Part shown: piece by piece, positions 57,301 through 64,000 of the stretch | How the letters are laid out: each line of letters starts with the position of its first letter | Position numbering within the stretch: position 1 is the stretch's first letter | Assembly (NCBI GenBank): GCA_964017185.1 | Contig: OZ024883.1 | Coordinates: forward strand, 45,936,997 to 46,000,996 | Reading direction: 5' to 3' | Length of the DNA stretch: 64,000 nucleotides | Source: Rugalucina vietnamica | Lineage: Eukaryota > Mollusca > Bivalvia > Lucinida > Lucinidae | Program-made: the position numbers and the translations under genes | The notes under the pieces: model-generated | What the model saw: only the letters and a program-made list of their open reading frames with translations | Database searches by the model: none | What the model was told of the DNA's origin: nothing

Positions 57301-60300
57301 GGTAATATATATGTATAGGGCAGGGTCAGGGCAACCTCTGGAGTCAATTTCTTTAATAAATCATAAAGATTAATCATTTGCAAATTTACTGCACGTTTTG
57401 CCCTTCAAATAACATTACAACAATTTTCCCCATTCAAATGCTTAGGCAACCTAAGTTGACCTTGCCATAAAAAGGTCAAGGTCATCCCAGGGTCATGATT
57501 TATACAAACTTTGAAGAGCTCCATTGCTTGATGCTTCATGCCAAGTTTCAAAATCATAGGCCTTCTAGTACTGGAGAAGAAGATTTTTAAAGGTTTTTGC
57601 TATTTATAGCCATGGCGGCCATCTTGGTCATGTGACCTTGACCATTTATACAAACTTTCATTCACTCTTCCTAAGAATGTTCCACATAAAGTTTGGCTTT
57701 GATTAGCCAAGCGGTTTCAGAGAAGATGTTTCAATATTATGGTCATACACATGTATATAGCCCCGGGGCAGGGGCAGACAACCCTCTGGGCCCAAAATAT
57801 TTTCATAAACATAAATCCATTTGCTCATTCCTAGCAAGTTTTTTGCCATTAAATGACATTTTCCTATTTTTTTTTTCACATTCAAGTGCATGGGCGGCCA
57901 ACGTTGACCTTGCCGTAAAAAAGGTCAAGGTCATCCCAGAGTCATGATTTATACAAACTTTGTAGAGCTCCATTGCCTGATGCTTCATGCCAAGTTTCAA
58001 AATCATAGGCCTTCTGGTTACGAAGAAGAAGGTTTTTAATTTAAGGGTTTTTGCTATTTATAGCCATGGAGGCCATCTTGGTCATGTGACCTTTATACAA
58101 ACTTTCATTCACTCTTTCTAAGAATGCTCCACATAAAGTTTAGCTTTGATTGGCCAAGTGGTTTCAGAGAAGATCTTTGAATATCACTGTAATATACATG
58201 TATATTGCAGACAGACCCCTGGGGTCCAAATTTTTTCAGAATCATCAATCTTAAGTCCATTTGCCCATTTCCTGCAAGTTTTTCCCTACAAATGACATTT
58301 TAACACTTTTCCCCATTCAAATGCATGAGCGGCCTATGTTGACCTTGCCATAAAATAGGTCAAGGTCATCCCAGGGTCATGATTTATATAAACTTGTAGA
58401 GCTCCAGTCACTGATGCTTCACACCAAATTTCAAAATCATTGGCCATCTGGTTCTGGAGAAGAAGATTTTTAAAGGTTTTTTCTATCTATAGCCATGGCA
58501 GCCATCTTGGTCATGTGACCTTGACCATTTATATGATTTAAACATATTTTATTGCTTAACATACATACATGTACAAGCAAAAGGGTCGGGCCACAAGTTC
58601 TTCCAACCTTAGTTACGGCCCTTCCCGACCATTTATATAAACTTTCTTTCCTCCTTCCCAAGGATACTCCATATGAAGTTTGGCTTTGATTGGCCAAGCG
58701 GTTTCAGGGGAGAAGATGTTTCATTATTATGAAAAATATACATGTATATAGCCCCGCGGCAGGGGCAGACAACCCCCCAGGGGCTAAAATTTTCCATTTA
58801 CATTAATCTTCTGTCCACTTCCGCTTATCAGAAAAGATGGAGATGACGTCATCGATAACATTACCTGTGAACTCACGGGTACAGAGTCAATAAATACACA
58901 GACTTAATACACATAATTGTGTGGAAAATGTGCCTTAATTGGAAAACATATGTTGGAATCAAAGCTGAATTAGTTAAAATAAATTGAACTTAATATTAGA
59001 ACCACTGAGAAAGAATTATAAGACATCTGTCTGAAAAATTATTTTGGCAAGGTTTGTTTTAAACTCAGAAACTGAATGAGCTTCAGAGAAAGTTGCATGT
59101 AATTGGATAGCTTTATCCAATTTATTAACTTATTATTTTCAGTTCACATTTTTCTAGTTTGTTTTCCTAACGACAGCTTATATTTCACGATTTTATTTTC
59201 TAATTATGAAAAACGATAGATATGTACAATACCCGTGCCGTTGAAGTTGTTGGAGTTTTAAAATCCAAGCATGTTTGGTATGTTTTTTTTTTAAATCTTA
59301 AATATGTCTCCTCCAAAAACAGATACTAAACAAAAAACAGCATAAATACTAATGCGTAAAATTGTCATAAAATTTCAATTTAATTTGAGACTGAAGCGCC
59401 TGAAATGGAGTGCATATTAAATAACGGGAGATCAAAGCCACCCATGCTTGCAAAAAAAAACTCAAAATATTTAGCTATAAATAAACACGGAAAAATGCAC
59501 TTTTCAAGATATTTTCCTTCCAAATTCAAACCATATGCATTCAGGAAACAATCTTTCCTCATTACAAAACCAAACTTTTAAAGATTTGGGCGTTTTGGGT
59601 CATTTTTGCAAATAAACCATAACGTATATTGGCTTTTAATAAAGCCGCCATTACTGATTTGTACCCGTGAGAGTGATCCGGATGTTGGCTGATGACGTCA
59701 CGCCATCTTTTCCGATAATCGGACTTGCCTATTCCCAGTTTTACCCATTAAATAGCATTTTACCATTTTTTCCCATTCAAATGCATTGGCGACCTAAGTT
59801 GACCTTGCCGTAAAATAGGTCAAGGTCATCCTAGGGTCATGATTTATATAAACTATGATGGGCCCACGTCCCCGATGCTACATACCAAGCTTCGTGGAAA
59901 TCGGCCCACTGGTTCTGGAGAAGAAGATTTTTAAAGGTTTTTGCTATTTATAGCCATGGCGGCCATCTTGGTCATGTGACCTGGACCATTTATATAAACT
60001 TTCGTTCCCCCTTCCTAAGGATGCTCTACATGAAGTTTGGCTTTGATTGGCCAAGCGGTTTCAGAGGAGAAGATCTTTGAAGTTGTGGACGGACGACGAC
60101 GACGGACGGACGCCGGAGCATGGCCATCCTATAAGCTCACCTTGTGAGCCTTCGGCTCAGGTGAGCTAAAAAGAGACTTCACAAAGACTGTGACTAGTAC
60201 TTAATAGATGCATAATGGAATGCAAACCAAACATGCAGCAATAAGGTAATTTTGTCTACACTGATATGCTTTTAAACCTTGCAATGTAAAGTAAAATACC

Positions 60301-61616
60301 ACAAATACGGTGTAACATACAGCCGAGCCAAGCTACAGCAAACCCCGACGGTGGAAAAGCATGCTCAACCACCAAGGGTGGTTTACTGCGCTATATACCC
60401 AACACTTACTCGATTCACCTAGTCTCGAGTTTGAAATTTGCATATTTCCAAGGGAGGCTATCCCGTCACAACGGATATGTGTAAGCAGTTTGAATATGAA
60501 AGTCTAAGCTAATTATGAAGCAGTGTTCCTTTTACCTCCGAATTTCTATTATTTAATTTCTCCAATTTTACAATTTGATTGCAACTTTCATCAAAGTTCA
60601 AACGGTGAAGTAATTCTCCAACATTTTAGGGTAGACCTCATTTACATGTACTTCAAGTTTCACAATCCTGGTGAGAAAGCTTACCTAAAATACTGAGGTT
60701 TTATATCTTTATCTGGCACCGCTATGGTGAATGTGTTATAGTCTGTCAACTCTTGTTTCAAACTGGAGAGATTGCCTCCAACATTCTTCAGTAACTGACT
60801 GAAGTCCTTTCGTTGTAGAATAGATGTCTTCATTCTTAAACAAGACCAAACATTAATGCTTCAGCAATACATGTACATGTAACTCACGATTTTGAGAGCT
60901 GACATCTTATTTTTTTTCACCAAATTAAACTTACTGTTCAAAATGCTGGAAATCTTTTAACCTGTATTGACAAGACAAACCAATCTCTATCATTTATTCA
61001 TCATCATCATCATATCCATTTTATAGTCCTTGTCCTCTACTGAGGGTTGGACTTGTTTGACAAGTCTCCTTCTTAGACGACCTCTCCACTCTGAGCAATT
61101 CTGAGGATCAGCAGTATCCATTCCTAGCTTTTTTCTGTCGTCTAACAACACTTCATCCCATGATTTCCTTGGCTTGCCAGATCTTTTCTGTGCAACTATG
61201 TTTAGCTTGCATACTTGAGCAATCCAGCCTTTGCTGCGCTCTACGTGTCCATACCATCTCATTCTGCTGGAACGAAGCACCACATCTATATCCTGGAGTC
61301 CAAGCTTTGAGAGAAGGGAGTCTGAGCTTACTTCATCATTCGCCTTGACATTACAGATCCAGCAGATCATCGCACGGTCATTGCTCCATATGCGGTTAAG
61401 TGTAGCCACAGTCATGGCCCATGTTTCTGCTGCATGCAGCATAACACTTCATAACATGTAGCATATTTCAGCATGATAAACCCAGCATAAATGAATTCGT
61501 AAATAGTGGAGTGACAAGAGACTTCTAAATAATTACCTCGAGCTAACTTTAATACCCTCATGCGGTGGTACCTTGGTGCCTACTGAGGCAATGAGACGAT
61601 CCATTTCCATTTTGGC
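39952..61616 (-). CDS. INTS6: Integrator complex subunit 6, C-terminal half (partial)
   Basis: Eight exons (61537-61616, 60685-60834, 56776-56879, 56318-56454, 55635-55746, 43405-43518, 40416-40712, 39952-40163) splice with consistent phase into 1206 bp: 401 residues and TGA. INTS6 is a subunit of the nuclear Integrator complex, which cleaves snRNA and paused Pol II transcripts and recruits PP2A. Recognition rests on remembered family blocks: FRNPYDVPRKNLLDQIARMR, MGNYQEHLKK, SPLRELENTPSRVHMFGNPF, a Lys/Arg-rich PRKRKPG, and the C-terminal INTS6/SAGE1 domain VCRELKKPGRRYEKLFSHL followed by IHEAGRFKKKVLVGLLEQ. The N-terminal von Willebrand A part lies beyond 64000. Human INTS6 has about 890 residues, so this is roughly half. 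The paralogue INTS6L shares these blocks; an invertebrate usually has one gene. Introns are bloated by transposons, one reaching 12.1 kb. Confidence 0.92.
40416..40712 (-). CDS. INTS6: INTS6 exon with acidic linker and start of C-terminal domain
   Basis: Acceptor TTAATTTTTCAG, donor GTATGT. Opens with TCDEEDILVIKEEPEDINQS, continues as a Ser/Pro/Asn-rich linker, ends NIRLRHQVCRELKKPGR, the first helix of the C-terminal domain. IKEEPED resembles a SUMO-acceptor site (psi-K-x-E), an inference. Confidence 0.9.
40956..43300 (+). mobile_element. Family A element A13 (plus), host to A12
   Basis: 5' hairpin from 40956 (TTAGCTCACCTGAGCC, GGCTCACAAGGTGAGCTT), leader as in A0, and a few 155 bp-type units to 41577. 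After A12 the right end reappears at 43262: TGACTCTCAGGTGAGCG, TGGTTGCCCT, with the outer hairpin arm destroyed. In the INTS6 intron, antisense to the gene. Confidence 0.65.
41578..43090 (-). mobile_element. Family A element A12 (minus), nested in A13
   Basis: 3' end CAAGAGGACCAATGGTCCT at 41578; 5' hairpin (GTGAGCCTTCGGCTCAAGTG) and CTAA end at 43090. Three units of about 450 bp. Left of it the host reads GTTTTGAA, right of it AAATACCC. Confidence 0.75.
43405..43518 (-). CDS. INTS6: INTS6 exon, proline-rich linker
   Basis: Acceptor GTGGTGTTTCAG, donor GTAAAC. Encodes PLPKDTPIRRPVTPPVTIKV and PQPIKTEVEELVDI. It follows the basic PRKRKPG of the previous exon. Phase 2 in, phase 1 out, both matched by neighbours. 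Confidence 0.88.
44670..45653 (+). CDS. LINE ORF1 protein (nucleic-acid chaperone type), intact
   Basis: 327 codons, ATG at 44670 to TAA. Residues 1-40 are a Ser/Thr/Lys-rich basic head; about 50-155 a long heptad-patterned coiled coil (KTKELEDKINSLEFDKKNLV) that would trimerise; about 160-240 an RRM-like part beginning YSRKNNVKILNIEEL; the rest a C-terminal domain with PVLLKLKNNSVKTAIMKQ and GRRHKFDIYCNI. This order is that of L1-type ORF1 proteins, which bind LINE RNA and act as chaperones in the ribonucleoprotein particle. No frameshift seen. Confidence 0.82.
   Translation: MSLEKAQTVTRTSTAEIKVTSTPSKAGSGPPAKSKRTISEVSEASAEEITIMNQQLEHLSSDLKDTRERVMNLMTKTEVQNFITETVNKVMTSMGNKIEKMIDSKIKDKTKELEDKINSLEFDKKNLVDRLTQVESTVERQTVRLTELEKVAIASAQRSNYNEQYSRKNNVKILNIEELTTETENTLTETVTSTLLSKANIDLDPQDIIALHRIPGKSGATRPVLLKLKNNSVKTAIMKQRQAMKAAGYRLVDDVTKLNTGLIGRLMKHARIDSAWYFNGAVYGKTTEGRRHKFDIYCNINSVIQDNTAVEEEADEMRPLILGRLEP
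45907..47429 (-). mobile_element. Family A element A15 (minus), inside the LINE
   Basis: 3' end at 45907 has lost one hairpin arm (CCAGTGGTCCTGTAAACGC instead of CCAGAGGACC...); 5' hairpin and CTAA end at 47429. About three ~450 bp units, plus a run of GACGGAC/GACGACGGAC before the 5' hairpin. It inserted after the LINE did. Confidence 0.75.
47433..48400 (+). repeat. ~240 bp tandem repeat in LINE inter-ORF region
   Basis: AGTATTGAT recurs at 47433, 47674 and 47910 (periods 241 and 236), and a fourth degraded copy continues to about 48330. Landmarks: GAAAAAATCTATCTATGG, GATTAGGTTAGACACAGAC, GGTTCATGGCCAGCGCACTC. Copy 2 has an internal 15 bp duplication of GGCCAGCGCACTCA. Confidence 0.85.
49921..50532 (+). 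pseudogene. LINE ORF2, endonuclease part, truncated
   Basis: ATG at 49921 opens an APE-type endonuclease: SQNCRGL (Asn of block I), CLQDVHID (block II, where the usual catalytic Glu of LQETH is Asp), SRGVMILINN, ASIYGPND, IICGDWNLVLNP, then FTWRR near 50505. The domain's terminal Ser-Asp-His block is missing: the frame runs into TGA at 50530 and the sequence jumps to linker near the reverse transcriptase. An internal deletion of perhaps 300 codons with a frame change explains this. Confidence 0.82.
50511..52001 (+). pseudogene. LINE ORF2, reverse transcriptase part
   Basis: In the frame of 50499, from RLHELRKNTIEG on. RT fingers and palm: NSKTPGSDGFTAEFFK, KNWRPISLLNVIYKL, DQKGFISGRF, IDFQQAFDSV (first catalytic Asp), RGCRQGDPISPYIF, QYADDTQIF (catalytic Asp pair), GLKLNIDKTKAIWIG. 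Thumb and linker continue until element C-ii cuts the frame at 52002. The RT catalytic residues are intact. Confidence 0.9.
52002..53305 (-). mobile_element. Family C hairpin element C-ii, inserted in LINE ORF2
   Basis: Begins CTAGAATTGTCAGAGG, ends GCGGGGCTATAA. The LINE frame reads AATAAA up to 52001 and TTATTTTATAG from 53306; joined it continues Asn-Lys-Leu-Phe-Tyr-Ser with no base gained or lost. So the site is A^T with no target duplication, and the terminal CTAG fits the CTRR 3' end of Helitrons (minus strand). The interior has seven to eight 151 bp units. Confidence 0.88.
53306..53857 (+). pseudogene. LINE ORF2, C-terminal part
   Basis: Frame resumes after C-ii: FYSFLWNSGPDRIKRKVIVK, then DIAKGGLRMIQIDAFIMALK, VTWLRRYI, ending LNNFLQGR and TGA. 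This matches the post-RT region of L1/Tx1-type ORF2 proteins. The 3' UTR follows to the poly(A) tract. Confidence 0.85.
53858..54300 (+). other. LINE 3' UTR and poly(A) tract
   Basis: AT-rich; AATAAA at 54247-54252, and 34 A at 54267-54300. Confidence 0.85.
55635..55746 (-). CDS. INTS6: INTS6 exon with basic motif
   Basis: Acceptor CTATATTTTCAG, donor GTCAGT. Encodes NIMVDEAEDSMLGQANKTNK and then SPWPRKRKPG, a candidate nuclear localisation signal. The next intron (43519-55634) is 12.1 kb because of element A14 and the LINE. Confidence 0.88.
55747..56317 (-). other. INTS6 intron, no element seen
   Basis: Unique-looking AT-rich intron of 571 bp between two INTS6 exons. Confidence 0.7.
56318..56454 (-). 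CDS. INTS6: INTS6 exon with MGNYQE and HMFGNPF blocks
   Basis: Acceptor TTTATGTTTCTAG, donor GTAGCC. Encodes EQHSVPIQQMGNYQEHLKKQ and SPLRELENTPSRVHMFGNPF then KVNK. These blocks are the clearest INTS6 signature in the window. Confidence 0.93.
56455..56775 (-). other. INTS6 intron, no element seen
   Basis: 321 bp GT-AG intron, featureless. Confidence 0.7.
56776..56879 (-). CDS. INTS6: INTS6 exon with NPYDVPRKNLLDQ block
   Basis: Acceptor TTGTTGTCTTCTAG, donor GTCAGT. Encodes NPYDVPRKNLLDQIARMRTN and FLQTSFTTTKLLDT. The split Arg codon at its start joins YF-R-NPYD with the upstream exon. Confidence 0.93.
58523..58638 (-). mobile_element. 92 bp retroposed fragment with 12 bp target duplication
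   Basis: GACCATTTATAT is duplicated at 58523-58534 and 58627-58638 around 92 bp (58535-58626). On the minus strand the insert ends in GTTAAGCAATAAAATATG and an AT-rich tail, i.e. a poly(A) signal near its 3' end, as expected of a 5'-truncated LINE or other retroposed transcript. It contains CGTAACTAAGGTTGG and a GGCCCGACCC stretch. Confidence 0.75.
58817..59726. mobile_element. 902 bp TIR element with 4 bp target duplication and CRE palindromes
   Basis: Element 58821-59722 with imperfect inverted ends: CCGCTTATCAGAAAAGATGG on the left and CCATCTTTTCCGATAATCGG on the right, extending inward about 60 bp to CTCACGGGTAC. ACTT is duplicated at 58817-58820 and 59723-59726. The intact host phrase (CTTCTGTCCACTTGCCTATT) is present at about 54972 in A14, confirming the empty site. 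Each end contains TGACGTCA (58844-58851 and 59693-59700). No transposase ORF. Superfamily not determined. Confidence 0.85.
60170..60684 (-). other. INTS6 intron remainder with a dispersed-repeat fragment
   Basis: At 60354-60405 AAAAGCATGCTCAACCACC and AAGGGTGGTTTACTGCGCTA form a short hairpin repeat shared with 36665-36710. Otherwise unique-looking. Confidence 0.5.
60685..60834 (-). CDS. INTS6: INTS6 exon ahead of the NPYD block
   Basis: Acceptor GTCTTGTTTAAG, donor GTAAGC. Encodes MKTSILQRKDFSQLLKNVGG, then NLSSLKQELTDYNTF and the end VPDKDIKPQYF. Mostly helical by composition. Confidence 0.9.
60982..61450 (-). pseudogene. LINE 3' fragment (RTE/CR1-like ORF2 C-terminus)
   Basis: 150-codon minus frame, 5'-truncated and in an INTS6 intron. 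It reads AETWAMTVATLNRI, RAMICWICNVK, SSRMRWYGHVERSKGWIAQV, RSGKPRKSWDEVLLDDRKKL and DPQNCSEWRGRLRR, the familiar post-RT end of non-LTR retrotransposon polyproteins (AETW, RWxGHVER, GRPRKTW blocks). The 3' end is a short ATG-trinucleotide repeat followed by AATAAAT, typical of RTE-type tails. It is a dead remnant and not part of INTS6. Confidence 0.85.
61537..61616 (-). CDS. INTS6: INTS6 most upstream exon in the window
   Basis: Acceptor TTTGATCATTTCAG, donor GTAATT. Encodes AKMEMDRLIASVGTKVPPHE and GIKVSS. Starts at a codon boundary; further exons must lie beyond the element at 61751-63974. Confidence 0.85.
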
Positions 61617-61750
61617 CTGAAATGATCAAAGTTTAAGCAAATCATCAATATATTCAGTGAAACAGAAATTTTTAGTGTTATTCAACAAGAAATCTACAGT
61701 GGTTCTGAATAAGTGGTAAACTTCTGGAATATCTCACAACATGATTTGAA

Positions 61751-63974
61751 CTAGAATTGTCAGAGAATCTGACTATAGCCCCGCTTCTGAGCTTTTTTGC
61801 AGGGTGAAAAAAACAACGACAGGTAACTATCACAAGCTAGATCTCGTCAATATTGATGCGCATACAAAATTTGGTCGGATTCTGTCAATTCGTTCTCAAG
61901 ATATTGAGCGGAAACGAAATTCTGACGTCAATCAAGGGCCGTAACTCCATCAAAATTTTGCGAAAAATGACACGTAACAATCCCAAGCTAGATCTTGTCA
62001 ATGTTGATGTGCATACAAAATTTGGTCAGATTCTGTCTATTTGTTCTCAAGATATTGAGCAGAAACAAAATTCTGACGTCAATCAAGGGCCGTAACTCTG
62101 TCAAAATTTTGCGAAAAATGACAGGTAACAATCCCAAGCTAGATCTTGTCAATGATGACGTGCATACAAAATTTGGTTGGATTCTGTCAATTCATTCTCA
62201 AGATATTGAGCGGAAACGAAATTCTGACGTCAATTAAGGGCCGTAACTCCGTCAAAATTTTGCGAAAAATGACGGGTAACAATCCCAAGCTAGATCTTGT
62301 CAATGTTGATGTGCACACAAAATTTGGTCGGATTCTGTCAATTCGTTCTCAATATATTGAGCGGAAACGAAATTCTGACGTCAATCAAGGGCCGTAACTC
62401 CATCAAAATTTTGCGAAAAATGACAGGTAACAATCCCAAGCTAGATCTGGTCAATTTTGATGTGCACACAAAATTTGGTCAGATTCTGTCTATTTGTTCT
62501 CAAGATATTGAGCGGAAACAAAATTCTGACGTCAATCAAGGGCCGTAACTCCGTCAAAATTTTGCGAAAAATGACGGGTAACAATCCCAAGCTAGATCTT
62601 GTCAATGATGACGTGCATACAAAATTTGGTCGGATTCTGTCAATTCGTTCTCAAGATATTGAGCGGAAACGAAATTCTGACGTCAATCAAGGGCTGTAAC
62701 TCCATCAAAATTTTGCAAAAAATGACGGGTAACAATCCCAAGCTAGATCTTGTCAATGTTGATGTGCATACAAAATTTGGTCAGATTCTGTCTATGTGTT
62801 CTCAAGATATTGAGCAGAAACAAAATTCTGACATCAATCAAGGGCCGTAACTCTGTCAAAATTTTGCGAAAAATGACGGGTAACAATCCCAAGCTAGATC
62901 TTGTCAATGATGACGTGCATACGAAATTTGGTCGGATTCTGTCAATTCGTTCTCAAGATATTGAGTGGAAACGAAATTCTGACGTCAATCAAGGGCCGTA
63001 ACTCCATCAAAATTTTGCGAAAAATGACACGTAACAATCCCAAGCTAGATCTTGTCAATGTTGATGTGCATACAAAATTTGGTCAGATTCTGTCTATTTG
63101 TTCTCAAGATATTAAGCGGAAACAAAATTCTGACGTCAATCAAGGACCGTAACTCTGTCAAAATTTTGCGAAAAATGACGGATAACAATCCCAAGCTAGA
63201 TCTTGTCAATGATGACGTGCATACAAAATTTGGTTGGATTCTGTCAATTCATTCTCAAGATATTGAGCGGAAACGAAATTCTGACGTCAATTAAGGGCCG
63301 TAACTCCGTCAAAATTTTGCGAAAAATGACGGGTAACAATCCCAAGCTAGATCTTGTCAATGTTGATGTGCACACAAAATTTGGTCATTTTCTGTCAATT
63401 CGTTCTCAATATATTGAGCGGAAACGAAATTCTGACGTCAATCAAGGGCCGTAACTCCGTCAAAATTTTGCAAAAAATGACAGGTAACAATCCCAAGCTA
63501 GATCTGGTCAATGTTGATGTGCACACAAAATTTGGTCGGATTCTGTCAATTCGTTCTCAAGATATTGAGCGGAAACGAAATTCTGACGTCAATCAAGGGC
63601 AGTAACTCCGTCAAAATTTTGCGAAAAATGACGGGTAACAATCCCAAGCTAGATCCTGTCAATGATGATGTGCATACAAAATTTGGTTGGATTCTGTCAA
63701 TTAGTTCTCAAGATATTGAGCGGAAACGAAATTCTGACGTCAATCAAGGGCAGTTACTCTGTCAAAATTTTGCGAAAAATGACGGGAAACAATCCCAAGC
63801 TAGATCTTGTCGATGTTAATGTACATACAAAATTTGGTCAGATTCTGTAAACTGGTTCTCAAGATATTGAGTGGAAATGATATTTTGACGGAATAACGGA
63901 ATAACGGAAGGACGGAACGACGGAAGGACATGGTGAATCCAGTATAGCCCCACTTTTTCAAAGCGGGGCTATAA
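61751..63974 (-). mobile_element. Family C hairpin element C-iii with 151 bp array
   Basis: Begins CTAGAATT, with hairpin GTCAGA-GAA-TCTGAC at 61759-61773 and TATAGCCCCGCTT at 61774. Ends in the stem TATAGCCCC (63943) / GGGGCTATA (63965-63973). Host bases are A on the left and T on the right, the same A^T site as C-ii. In minus orientation it reads as a non-autonomous Helitron-like element. Lies in an INTS6 intron. Confidence 0.85.
61850..63850. repeat. 151 bp tandem array of C-iii (about 13 units)
   Basis: GATGTGCATACAAAATTTGG recurs every 151 bp from 61855 to 63820. Two unit types tend to alternate (GTTGATGTGCATAC and GATGACGTGCATAC), giving a 302 bp dimer pattern in part of the array, and the block around 62150-62400 resembles 63200-63450 closely. 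Open frames of 80-102 codons recur at each unit and are artefacts. Confidence 0.9.
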
Positions 63975-64000
63975 TAACACAGCTTTTATTAATTTGCAGT

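Larger units (their letters stand above)
57228..60169 (-). mobile_element. Family A element A16 (minus), host to two insertions
   Basis: 3' end CCAGAGGACCAATGGTCCT at 57228; 5' hairpin and CTAA end at 60169. About five ~450 bp units. A 92 bp fragment at 58535 and a 902 bp TIR element at 58821 are inserted in it. Lies in the INTS6 intron 56880-60684, sense orientation. Confidence 0.85.

Noticed and set aside
60990-61442. 150 codon minus frame as an INTS6 exon or independent gene
   Set aside because: Motifs are those of a LINE polyprotein C-terminus, it is 5'-truncated, and it lies within an INTS6 intron whose flanking exons join in phase without it.
61853-63850. Chain of 80-102 codon overlapping frames at the right end
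   Set aside because: Period of 151 bp shifts the frame each unit; the peptides are the same DNA unit read repeatedly.

Overview
The window looks like animal nuclear DNA, most probably from a bivalve mollusc. It has spliced GT-AG exons, very little coding sequence and intergenic and intronic space packed with nested transposable elements. The bivalve call is an inference from the style of the repeats (hairpin-ended elements with 150-170 bp internal tandem units) and was not tested by any search.

Two host genes are visible, converging tail to tail. On the + strand, the last three recognisable exons of a gene I cannot name lie at 10461-10578, 11303-11644 and 26933 to about 27515; the middle exon encodes a Pro/Thr/His octapeptide repeat and the last ends with a stop and a poly(A) signal. 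On the - strand, eight phase-consistent exons between 61616 and 39952 encode the C-terminal ~401 residues of Integrator complex subunit 6 (INTS6); the N-terminal exons lie beyond 64000.

Most of the rest is repeat. 1-6535: higher-order arrays of a ~155 bp unit with a nested hairpin-ended element. 6536-10388: a 28 bp minisatellite. 11854-21551: several nested or adjacent elements of family A. 24145-26189: a TIR transposon with 9 bp target duplications that carries an intact SGNH/GDSL-hydrolase ORF. 27574-39856: nested elements of families A, C and E filling the space between the two genes and reaching the likely INTS6 3' UTR. 40956-60169: INTS6 introns filled by family A elements, one of which was split by a nearly 10 kb L1/Tx1-like LINE (44331-54300) that in turn received two more elements. 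61751-63974: a 151 bp tandem-repeat element of family C.

The unifying theme is a set of at least four hairpin-ended, tandem-repeat-bearing families (A, C, D, E) whose architecture matches non-autonomous Helitron/Helentron elements. They have a 5' terminal hairpin, an asymmetric inverted repeat placed just inside a short 3' terminal hairpin, and insertion between T and T or A and T without target duplication. Several boundaries are fixed to the base by paralogous or reconstructed empty sites inside the window. Families share internal units while differing at their ends, and one 5' end is found with two different 3' hairpins, which points to module exchange. No transposase, Rep/helicase, tRNA, rRNA or CRISPR array was seen.
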